Assembly (NCBI RefSeq): GCF_000331515.1
Contig: NZ_AMZO01000002.1
Location: 401,976-465,975, forward strand
Direction: 5' to 3'
From: Photobacterium marinum
GTDB taxonomy: Bacteria > Pseudomonadota > Gammaproteobacteria > Enterobacterales > Vibrionaceae
Length of the DNA: 64,000 nt
The notes under the pieces are model-generated. The model saw only the letters and a list, made by a program, of their open reading frames with translations, made no database searches and had not been told where the DNA came from. Shown piece after piece: positions 35,219 to 42,526 of the stretch. The stretch's first letter is position 1, and each line of letters opens with the position of its first letter. A program made the position numbers and the translations under genes.

Positions 35219-36856
35219 ATGTACGATTTCATAATTGTGGGGGCAGGCTCAGCGGGATGTGTACTTGCAAACAGGTTGTCTTCAAATCCGGAAATTAAAG
35301 TGTGTTTGGTTGAAGCCGGACCAAAAGATTCAAGTGTAATGATTCATGTGCCACTTGGTATTATTGGCATGATGCATTCAAAAAAAATGAATTGGCGTTA
35401 TTACACTGAAAAAGAACCCCATTTAAATAACCGAAAACTATTCTGGCCCCGGGGTAAAACACTGGGGGGAAGTAGTGCATCTAATGCAATGTGCTATATT
35501 CGCGGACATGCTTGTGATTATGACGAATGGGCTGCGCTGGGGAATGAAGGCTGGAACTATCAGGATGTCTTGCCTTACTTTAAGAAATCTCAGTTTCAGG
35601 AAAGAGGAGGTGATGATTACCACGGCGGTGATGGCCCTCTCCATGTATCTGATTTAAGGATAAGAAATCCGCTATCGGAAGCTTTCATCAAAGCGGGCAA
35701 ACAAGCAGGCCATAAACACGTTCAGGACTTCAATGGTGAGGAGCAAGAGGGTATAGGCTACTATCAGGTTACTCAGAAGAACGGACAGCGCTGTAGTGCG
35801 GCTGTGGCCTTTATCAGGCCTGCTGAGAAGCGTGAGAACCTGACTGTGATTACCGATGCTCTGACTACCAAGGTTCTGTTTGATGGCACCAGAGCTAAGG
35901 GAATTGAATATCGTAAAGGCGGAAAGACGCACACATTAGAATGTAGCGGTGAAGTGCTTCTCAGTGGTGGTGCAATCAATAGCCCTCAGCTTTTGATGCT
36001 CTCGGGGATTGGTGGAAAAGAACAGCTTAATCAACATGATATTCCTGTTTTATGTGACCTGCCAGGGGTTGGTGAAAACTTGCAGGACCACCTTGATGTG
36101 TTGGCGGTAACACGAGAACGAACCTTCTATTCGGTTGGATTTTCACCGGTCGCACTGCTCAGATCCCTGAAAGGGATTGTCGATTATATCCTTTTCCGCA
36201 AGGGCAACTTTACCAGTAATATTGCAGAGGCTGGTGGTTTTGCAAAAACCTCACCGGACCAGGCAGCACCGGACGTACAGTTTCATTTTTCTCCATGTTT
36301 TCTTGATAATCACGGGCTTAACCTGTGGCAGACAATTCGTCACGGCTATTCACTTCATGCCTGTAACCTTCGCCCTAAGAGTCGAGGACAGCTGACTTTA
36401 CGTGACCGTGATCCCGTGAGTCCGCCGAGAATTAAAGCTAATTACCTTGAAAATGAAGAAGATATCAACGTCATGGTGAAAGCGGTGAAGTTGTCGCGTG
36501 AGATTCTGAAACAACAAGCTTTTGACCGCTTCCGAGGGAAGGAAGTTTACCCGGGTGAGGATATTCAGACTGATGAACAGCTGGAAGCCTTTATTCGCCG
36601 TAAGGCTGAATCCATTTATCATCCGGTAGGTACCTGTAAAATGGGAATAGATGAAAAGGCTGTTGTGGATCCACGCCTCAAAGTTAGAGGTGTTACTGGT
36701 TTACGTGTTGTAGACGCATCAATAATGCCGACACTGGTTGGCGGTAATACTAATGCACCGACCATCATGATTGCTGAAAAAGCTTCAGATATGATCCTGG
36801 AAGATTATTTAAAAAAGTCGGTAAAGAGTGAAGAAGTAACTGCGAGTATTTCGTAA
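35219..36856 (+). CDS. GMC-family FAD alcohol dehydrogenase/oxidase (AlkJ/BetA-like)
   Basis: 545 residues. The N-terminal dinucleotide motif is YDFIIVGAGSAGCVLANRLS. GMC signature regions follow: WPRGKTLGGSSASNAMCYIRG, LSGGAINSPQLLMLSGIG, and the catalytic histidine in ESIYHPVGTCKMG. It oxidises an alcohol to aldehyde, probably passing electrons to the quinone pool. Similarity spans AlkJ (medium/long-chain alcohols) and choline dehydrogenase; the neighbourhood favours fatty alcohols released from wax esters, but no adjacent betaine genes or alkane genes settle this. GAGAGGA precedes the ATG. It is divergent from the reductase and followed by a terminator. Confidence 0.85.
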   Translation: MYDFIIVGAGSAGCVLANRLSSNPEIKVCLVEAGPKDSSVMIHVPLGIIGMMHSKKMNWRYYTEKEPHLNNRKLFWPRGKTLGGSSASNAMCYIRGHACDYDEWAALGNEGWNYQDVLPYFKKSQFQERGGDDYHGGDGPLHVSDLRIRNPLSEAFIKAGKQAGHKHVQDFNGEEQEGIGYYQVTQKNGQRCSAAVAFIRPAEKRENLTVITDALTTKVLFDGTRAKGIEYRKGGKTHTLECSGEVLLSGGAINSPQLLMLSGIGGKEQLNQHDIPVLCDLPGVGENLQDHLDVLAVTRERTFYSVGFSPVALLRSLKGIVDYILFRKGNFTSNIAEAGGFAKTSPDQAAPDVQFHFSPCFLDNHGLNLWQTIRHGYSLHACNLRPKSRGQLTLRDRDPVSPPRIKANYLENEEDINVMVKAVKLSREILKQQAFDRFRGKEVYPGEDIQTDEQLEAFIRRKAESIYHPVGTCKMGIDEKAVVDPRLKVRGVTGLRVVDASIMPTLVGGNTNAPTIMIAEKASDMILEDYLKKSVKSEEVTASIS

Positions 36857-36871
36857 TATATGTGATGAATG

Positions 36872-36906
36872 ATTCAGGCTGATTTATCGGCCTGAATTGT
36901 TTTTTT
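36872..36906 (+). terminator. Terminator after the GMC oxidoreductase gene
   Basis: ATTCAGGC/GCCTGAAT stem, ten-base loop, then TGTTTTTTT. Confidence 0.88.
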
Positions 36907-37127
36907 AATAATATATTAAAAGTTAGAGTGCATTTTCTAAAATTGAGTGCCATAATTTCGAAGCATTTCTTATTGTTTTAATTAACTCATTATCCACCTA
37001 CTATTTATCACTCTGTTTTATCGCACATAAAATAATAAATCCTTCCATCACATACCTTTATTCACTTGATTTAATTTTCATGCTAATCAATGATGGAAAT
37101 TGAAAATGGCTTAAATAAGGTTGATGT

Positions 37128-38204
37128 ATGATTTCCAGGAATAACCTAAGTCAGAAGTTCCAGTCCCTTATGGGGGAGTTGTCTTCAAAGGTGGCAGAAA
37201 ATCGGGTTGTAGCGAAGGAAAAGCTCTGTGATTTTATTGAACATGGTTTGCCGCCTGGTCAGAGTGAGGCAGTGGTCGCGACACTGAATGGCTTGATTGG
37301 GGACTATCTGGTACAGCGCAATAGCCGCTTTGTGCAAGAGATGGTTTTCCGTGATCAAATGCAGACGTTGAGCCTGGAGCCTGAAATATTAAGCCAGCAG
37401 TTAACCCGGTGCACAGAAAGGATTGTTCTTTGTGTTCATGGCTGGTGCATGAACGATGTCCAGTGGAAATGGAAAGAACACGATCACGGGCGTAGTCTTG
37501 GTAAATACGGCTATACCCCGATTTATCTTCGTTATAACACCGGACAGCACATTTCGCACAATGGTGAATCATTTGCACAGATGCTGGAGCAGCTGATATC
37601 TGCGTGGCCGTGTGAGGTAAGGGAGCTGGTGATTATCGGTCACAGTATGGGGGGGCTGGTAACTCGCAGTGCTTGTCATTTCGGGCAGCAGCACCAACAT
37701 GAATGGTTATCAGTGCTTAGAACCTTCGTAACTCTTGGTACTCCGCATAACGGCGCTCCATTGGCGCAGCTTGCTTGCTGGATTGATAACAGAGTCGGGG
37801 AAGCGCCATATCTGAAAATGCTGAACAAGCTATCTGAAATTCGCAGTAGTGGCACTAAAGACCTCAGCCAGGGATATATTCGCCATAATGACTGGAATAC
37901 GCTGTCAGAAAGCGAAGAACAGCTGTTGGAAAGAGCGATGTTGCCTGATGGGGTGATGTGTTATGCCATTGCCAGTTGTCTTGGCCATAATCTCAATGAC
38001 GATAAGAACCTTAGGTTAGGGGACGGTTTAGTGCCGGTATCCAGTGCATTGGGAGAATCGACCAAGGAGCAACAGGCTTTGAATTATCCCGAAGAAAACA
38101 AGTGGGTTGGGGTTGGTATTAACCACCTTGATTTGCTCACTCATCCTCAGGTAACAGGTATTTTGGAGCAATGGGTGCTAAGTAACACCGTTGATAATGC
38201 CTGA
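37128..38204 (+). CDS. Alpha/beta hydrolase, lipase-like (PGAP1/class 2 type)
   Basis: 358 residues. A helical N-terminal region (1-90) precedes the hydrolase fold. Oxyanion strand RIVLCVHGWCMN; nucleophile elbow GHSMGG (VIIGHSMGGLVTRSA); TLGTPHNGAPLAQL; likely acid in LGDGLVPVSSAL; catalytic His in GINHLDLLTHP. No signal peptide, so it acts in the cytosol. Lying at the edge of the wax ester locus, it is a candidate esterase for mobilising stored esters; this is inference from position. It has its own terminator. Substrate not determinable. Confidence 0.82.
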   Translation: MISRNNLSQKFQSLMGELSSKVAENRVVAKEKLCDFIEHGLPPGQSEAVVATLNGLIGDYLVQRNSRFVQEMVFRDQMQTLSLEPEILSQQLTRCTERIVLCVHGWCMNDVQWKWKEHDHGRSLGKYGYTPIYLRYNTGQHISHNGESFAQMLEQLISAWPCEVRELVIIGHSMGGLVTRSACHFGQQHQHEWLSVLRTFVTLGTPHNGAPLAQLACWIDNRVGEAPYLKMLNKLSEIRSSGTKDLSQGYIRHNDWNTLSESEEQLLERAMLPDGVMCYAIASCLGHNLNDDKNLRLGDGLVPVSSALGESTKEQQALNYPEENKWVGVGINHLDLLTHPQVTGILEQWVLSNTVDNA

Positions 38205-38228
38205 TAATAATTCATAGCCAGATCTTTT

Positions 38229-38254
38229 AACGCCCCGTTTTTCGGGGCGTTTTC
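38229..38254 (+). terminator. Terminator after the lipase-like gene
   Basis: AACGCCCCG/CGGGGCGTT stem, loop TTTTT, tail TTC. Confidence 0.88.
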
Positions 38255-38304
38255 ATGTCTACGATAAGGTAATCGACGTTTAGTGAACAATCTTTGCTTG
38301 ATGT

Positions 38305-38324
38305 ATATCTGATTTTTGATATAT
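38305..38324 (+). promoter_or_regulatory. Probable ArsR operator 1, overlapping the promoter of the reductase-regulator gene
   Basis: ATATCTGA-N4-TGATATAT, an 8-4-8 imperfect palindrome. It overlaps a promoter-like pair TTGCTT (38294-38299), 17-base spacer, TGATAT (38317-38322). A near-identical element lies at 39851-39870 before the second ars unit. Confidence 0.7.
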
Positions 38325-38362
38325 GTGAATAAACGAATGTACTAACTGTTGAGGTTGATTCC

Positions 38363-39145
38363 GTGGACAGCGTAAAAAAACGAATCCTTTTTCTTTGCAC
38401 GGGAAACTCTGCCCGCTCGCAGTTAGCTGAAGCTATGATGCGACATATGGCTGGGGACAGCTTCGACGTTCAAAGTGCGGGCATGAAGCCGGAAGAGGTT
38501 GATCCTCGCGTTTATCAGGTGTTGGAAGAGCATGGGATAAATTCAGATAACTTGCACAGCCAGTCGGCGCTTGATCTCGAAGATCAGCATTTTGATGTGG
38601 TGATCACGTTGTGTGATAAAGCCAGCAATGAATGTGCGTTGTTTTCAGATTCCGATGCTCTTATTCACTGGGATTTTAAAGACCCTAAGCCTCACAAAGG
38701 TGCTCAGGGTTTCAGAGATACTTTTGATGGACTTAAATCACGAATAGCCCTGTTCCTTATGTTAAACGGTGAAGAACCGTCTGATGTTCTGGGCCCGGTA
38801 GAGCTGTTCAAGATTATGAGCGATCCGCTCAGGTTGAGGATTCTAATGCTGATTGAGGATGAAAAAGCCCTCACGGTCGGTGATTTAACTAAAGTACTGG
38901 AAGTTAGTCAGCCCAAGGTTTCACGCCATCTGGCTTTGCTGCGTGATGGTGGAGTTTTGCAGGATCAGCGTGAAGGTTTGTGGGTCTTTTACCGTTTATC
39001 CGATGCCTTGCCTGTCTGGGTTCGTCATACCTTGGCTACGGTCAGAAATGGTAACCCGGGAATGATTAATGAAGAAAAGCTGAAAATCAGCCAGTTGACT
39101 GACAGGAAGAAACCAGGTTTTAGCCAACATCAAGTGTTGGTGTAA
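38363..39145 (+). CDS. ArsC-type (LMW-PTP) arsenate reductase fused to ArsR winged helix
   Basis: 260 residues. Residues 1-135 form a low-molecular-weight phosphatase fold with P-loop C12-TGNSA-R18, the DPKP acid loop and further cysteines C84 and C91. This triad has the spacing of the Bacillus ArsC relay C10/C82/C89. Residues 145-230 are an ArsR-type winged helix (LFKIMSDPLRLRILMLI ... SQPKVSRHLALLRDGGVL). The usual metal-binding ELCVCDL is replaced by ALTVGDL, and the whole winged-helix part lacks cysteine. Inference: arsenic is sensed through the reductase cysteines. GTG start with GAGG eight bases upstream. First gene of an ars unit, with an operator-like palindrome in its promoter. Confidence 0.88.
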   Translation: MDSVKKRILFLCTGNSARSQLAEAMMRHMAGDSFDVQSAGMKPEEVDPRVYQVLEEHGINSDNLHSQSALDLEDQHFDVVITLCDKASNECALFSDSDALIHWDFKDPKPHKGAQGFRDTFDGLKSRIALFLMLNGEEPSDVLGPVELFKIMSDPLRLRILMLIEDEKALTVGDLTKVLEVSQPKVSRHLALLRDGGVLQDQREGLWVFYRLSDALPVWVRHTLATVRNGNPGMINEEKLKISQLTDRKKPGFSQHQVLV

Positions 39146-39190
39146 TAGCCTTGATCTCCAAACGTAATTTTTAATCTGATACACAGGAAA

Positions 39191-39700
39191 ATGACTATGA
39201 CGCAACCGCATCCATTCTGGACCCTACCACTTGATGGTGGCGCTAAATTGCTGCTGACGCCATGTCCGGGAACAAAAGACGCTGATTTACATGCATCACT
39301 GCAGCAACTAAAAGATGCCGGAGCTGCTGCTGTGCTCACTGCCCTTGAGCCAGGTGATTTGCCTGATGACGGTTTGCAGAAATTGGCAGATAAGTGTGAT
39401 GAATTAGGTCTTAAGTGGTTCCACCTGCCAATTGAAGATGATTGTGCTCCGGGTGAGGTGTTTGATACTAACTGGCCTGAAGCAAATAAAGCTGCTCAGG
39501 CGATGTTGGACAATGGTGACGCATTAGTTGTGCATTGTATGGGGGGCTCGGGTCGTACTGGTTTGATTGCTGCACGTTTGATGTTGGACCGTGGCGCTCC
39601 GCTGGATTCTGCGATTGAACAAATCAGAGAATTACGACCAGGCGCATTCAGTCGCGAAGTGCATGTGAATTATATTCGCCAGTTTGATAACGCTATTTAG
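39191..39700 (+). CDS. CDKN3-like dual-specificity protein phosphatase
   Basis: 169 residues with a Cys-based phosphatase signature VVHCMGGSGRTGL (C116, R122) and a likely general acid in IEDDCAPGE. It has no membrane segment. It follows the reductase-regulator gene by 45 bases and precedes a terminator, so it belongs to the first ars transcription unit. AGGAAAATGACT provides the ribosome site. Its job in arsenic metabolism is unknown; possible substrates include phospho- or arseno-esters. Classification from the motif is secure, the role is not. Confidence 0.82.
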   Translation: MTMTQPHPFWTLPLDGGAKLLLTPCPGTKDADLHASLQQLKDAGAAAVLTALEPGDLPDDGLQKLADKCDELGLKWFHLPIEDDCAPGEVFDTNWPEANKAAQAMLDNGDALVVHCMGGSGRTGLIAARLMLDRGAPLDSAIEQIRELRPGAFSREVHVNYIRQFDNAI

Positions 39701-39741
39701 ATTCAATGGCTTAATCAAAATTTATTTTGTCGATTCATTGA

Positions 39742-39772
39742 AACCCTCACGCTTTGGTGTGAGGTTTTTTTT
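39742..39772 (+). terminator. Terminator separating the two ars transcription units
   Basis: CCTCAC/GTGAGG stem with a GCTTTGGT loop and eight T. Confidence 0.85.
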
Positions 39773-39850
39773 GTACCTGAAAACTGAGAAATGAATAGTT
39801 GAACAAAAAATACCAGAAAGATGTGGCAACAGTTTTTTGAACTCGCGAGT

Positions 39851-39870
39851 ATATGTGAAAAATCATATAT
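39851..39870 (+). promoter_or_regulatory. Probable ArsR operator 2, upstream of GAPDH-arsJ
   Basis: ATATGTGA-N4-TCATATAT, the same 8-4-8 design as operator 1. A TTGAAC (39837-39842) sits just upstream as a possible -35, and TATAGT (near 39893) is a possible -10. Confidence 0.68.
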
Positions 39871-39929
39871 ACGGTTTTGCGTATATATTGGCTATAGTGT
39901 TTGTAGTAAGGTCGAAGAAGGAAGTAACG

Positions 39930-40931
39930 ATGGCTGTTAAAGTTGGAATCAATGGTTTTGGTCGTATTGGTCGTCTTGCATTACGAGCTGCGTATGACTG
40001 GCCAGAAATTGAATTTGTTCAGATAAATGATGTTGCCGGTGATGCCCGAACTCTTGCTCATTTGTTGGAATTTGATTCAGTGCAGGGACGCTGGCATCAC
40101 GAAGTTAAATCGACTGAAAAGACGATTAGCATTGGTGAACGTGAAATTCTATGTACTCAGGAACGAGATATTGATGCTGTTGACTGGTCAGGTTGTGACA
40201 TTGTTCTTGAAGCGACTGGCGTTCACCGTAAAACAGCACTGTTGCAAAAGTATCTTGATCAGGGGGTAAAGCGTGTTGTCGTTTCGGCTCCTGTCAAAGA
40301 AGAAGGTGTGTTGAACGTTGTTGTTGGTGTGAACGACAATCTCTTTGATGCCGAGAAACACCGCATTGTGACAGCGGCTTCTTGTACCACTAACTGTATT
40401 GCTCCAGTCGTCAAAGTGATTCACGAAAAGCTGGGTATTGAGCAGTCTTCATTTACTACTATTCATGATCTCACCAACACTCAGACGATTCTGGATGCGC
40501 CACACAAAGATCTGCGCCGTGCCCGTGCCTGTGGTATGAGCCTGATTCCTACCACAACAGGTTCTGCAACAGCTATTGTTGAAATCTTCCCTGAACTCAA
40601 AGGTAAGATTAACGGCCACGCTGTTAGAGTGCCTCTGGCGAATGCTTCGCTGACCGACATTATTTTTGATGTTAGCCGCGATACGACTGCTGAAGAAGTT
40701 AACGCTTTGCTAAAAGAAGCTGCTGAAGGTGAGTTGGCTGGTGTCCTGGGGTATGAAGAGCGACCGTTGGTATCTATTGATTACAAAGGCGACCAGCGTT
40801 CAACTGTGGTAGATGCGATGTCGACTATGGTGGTGAATGACCGTATGGTCAAAGTTTATGCTTGGTATGATAACGAGATGGGTTATGCGACCCGTACGGC
40901 AGAACTTATCCGAAAAGTTGGGTTGGCATAA
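39930..40931 (+). CDS. Type I glyceraldehyde-3-phosphate dehydrogenase of the arsenate-efflux pathway
   Basis: 333 residues. NAD motif [17 protein letters not shown]; catalytic pair C152/C156 in [18 protein letters not shown] and the [11 protein letters not shown] end are all present. In ars loci this GAPDH acts on glyceraldehyde 3-phosphate plus arsenate to form 1-arseno-3-phosphoglycerate, which ArsJ exports. The frame is open from 39837, but ATG 39930 has AAGGAAG upstream and starts the family sequence. It is followed after 102 bases by arsJ. The dedicated ars role is inferred from this pairing; housekeeping gapA is expected elsewhere. Confidence 0.93.
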   Translation: MAVKVGINGFGRIGRLALRAAYDWPEIEFVQINDVAGDARTLAHLLEFDSVQGRWHHEVKSTEKTISIGEREILCTQERDIDAVDWSGCDIVLEATGVHRKTALLQKYLDQGVKRVVVSAPVKEEGVLNVVVGVNDNLFDAEKHRIVTAASCTTNCIAPVVKVIHEKLGIEQSSFTTIHDLTNTQTILDAPHKDLRRARACGMSLIPTTTGSATAIVEIFPELKGKINGHAVRVPLANASLTDIIFDVSRDTTAEEVNALLKEAAEGELAGVLGYEERPLVSIDYKGDQRSTVVDAMSTMVVNDRMVKVYAWYDNEMGYATRTAELIRKVGLA

Positions 40932-41033
40932 TCCAAACCACTTAGATCTGCGTTTCGTCTGGCTTACTGACGTTGTTGTTTGTCAGGCGAAACTAACTGG
41001 TTCAAGAAATACGACGATTAAAGAGAGTTTTAC

Positions 41034-42266
41034 ATGATTGCCGCTTTTTCTGCACTGTCGAAAGATGTGCGCCAATATATGCTGGTGACGTTTAACTACT
41101 GGAACTTCACAGTAACAGATGGTGCACTGCGCATGCTGGTGGTATTGCATTTCCACCAGTTGGGTTATTCTCCGCTGCAGATCGCATCACTGTTTTTGTT
41201 CTATGAATTTTTCGGTGTCGTTACTAATCTGGTTGGTGGCTGGCTGGGCGCAAAACTTGGTTTGAACAGAACCATGAATCTCGGCCTGGGAATGCAGATA
41301 ATTGCGCTATTGATGTTGGCGGTGCCTTCTGCATATCTGACAGTACCCTGGGTTATGCTGGCACAGGCATTATCCGGTATTGCAAAAGACCTGAATAAGA
41401 TGAGTGCCAAGAGTGCCATTAAAACCCTCGTTCCCGGAGACCAGCAAGGTGCACTTTATAAATGGATTGCCATTTTGACCGGCTCTAAAAATGCTTTGAA
41501 AGGGGCTGGGTTCTTTGTTGGTGGCTTTCTGCTGGCAACAATTGGTTTTAAAGGAGCGGTGATTGCTATGGCAACAGTGCTGACTGTTGTTCTGGTAATG
41601 AGTTTAGTCTGGCTTGAAAAGGGCATGGGAAAAGCGAAAAAGAAAGTGAAGTTTACCCATCTTTTCTCTAAGAGTGGCAGTATCAATATACTGTCCGCTG
41701 CCCGAATGTTTTTGTTCGGGGCGCGTGATGTCTGGTTTGTTGTTGCCTTACCAATTTATTTGGGCCAAGTCTTTGGTTGGGAGCATACCTGGGTCGGTGG
41801 CTTCTTAGCTCTTTGGGTCATCGCATATGGTTTTGTTCAGGGGATTGCACCAAGAATAACCGGTAAGACGAGAGGCATGGTTCCTGATGGCAGATCAGCT
41901 TTGGCATGGGCTGGTTTGCTTTCGGCAATTACGGCACTTGTCGCTTTGGGTGTGCAAAGTGAAATACAGCCAGAAATCACTATTGTTGCTGGTTTAATGA
42001 TTTTTGGTGCCGTTTTTGCAGTGAATTCGTCACTGCACTCTTATCTGATCGTTAGTTATGCAAAAGATGACGGCGTATCACTGGATGTTGGTTTTTATTA
42101 CATGGCGAATGCTATGGGCCGCCTGATTGGTACAATTCTTTCGGGATGGATTTATCAAATTGCAGGATTGACCGTTTGTCTCTGGGTTTCCTTTGCCTTT
42201 CTTCTGATCACCACAATTATTTCTATTCGTCTTCCTGTCCACCCTAAAGCTCAGGCTGTAAGCTGA
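41034..42266 (+). CDS. arsJ: ArsJ, MFS organoarsenical efflux permease
   Basis: 410 residues with about 12 membrane helices. The start MIAAFSALSKDVRQYMLVTFNYWNFTVTDGALRMLVVLHF is characteristic of ArsJ. ArsJ exports 1-arseno-3-phosphoglycerate, which then hydrolyses outside the cell, so arsenate is removed without reduction. AGAGAG precedes the ATG. It pairs with the GAPDH gene in the second ars transcription unit. No arsenite pump (ArsB/Acr3) is seen in the window. Confidence 0.92.
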   Translation: MIAAFSALSKDVRQYMLVTFNYWNFTVTDGALRMLVVLHFHQLGYSPLQIASLFLFYEFFGVVTNLVGGWLGAKLGLNRTMNLGLGMQIIALLMLAVPSAYLTVPWVMLAQALSGIAKDLNKMSAKSAIKTLVPGDQQGALYKWIAILTGSKNALKGAGFFVGGFLLATIGFKGAVIAMATVLTVVLVMSLVWLEKGMGKAKKKVKFTHLFSKSGSINILSAARMFLFGARDVWFVVALPIYLGQVFGWEHTWVGGFLALWVIAYGFVQGIAPRITGKTRGMVPDGRSALAWAGLLSAITALVALGVQSEIQPEITIVAGLMIFGAVFAVNSSLHSYLIVSYAKDDGVSLDVGFYYMANAMGRLIGTILSGWIYQIAGLTVCLWVSFAFLLITTIISIRLPVHPKAQAVS

Positions 42267-42280
42267 GTGATTCATTGATA

Positions 42281-42312
42281 AGCAGTAATAGCACCCTGTT
42301 ATTACTGCTTTA
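42281..42312 (+). terminator. Hairpin after arsJ
   Basis: AGCAGTAATA/TATTACTGCT, ten pairs around a nine-base loop. The following T-run is short, so termination strength is uncertain. Confidence 0.65.
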
Positions 42313-42526
42313 CTTCATATCGGCCTGTAAATTATTCTATATACGCATAAATTATCACCGCGGGTGACTTTTTAGTGATTTCTGTCAATCTTTTCAGAAC
42401 ACGCTTTAGTCAATAAGGCTTGTTAACTTTTCTTGACAATCTTCATGCTGTAAAGTCCACACCGCTTTGCATATAAAAACAGGAAGAATGCTCTCGGACG
42501 GGATGTTTTTGAGAGCTGTCAAATGA

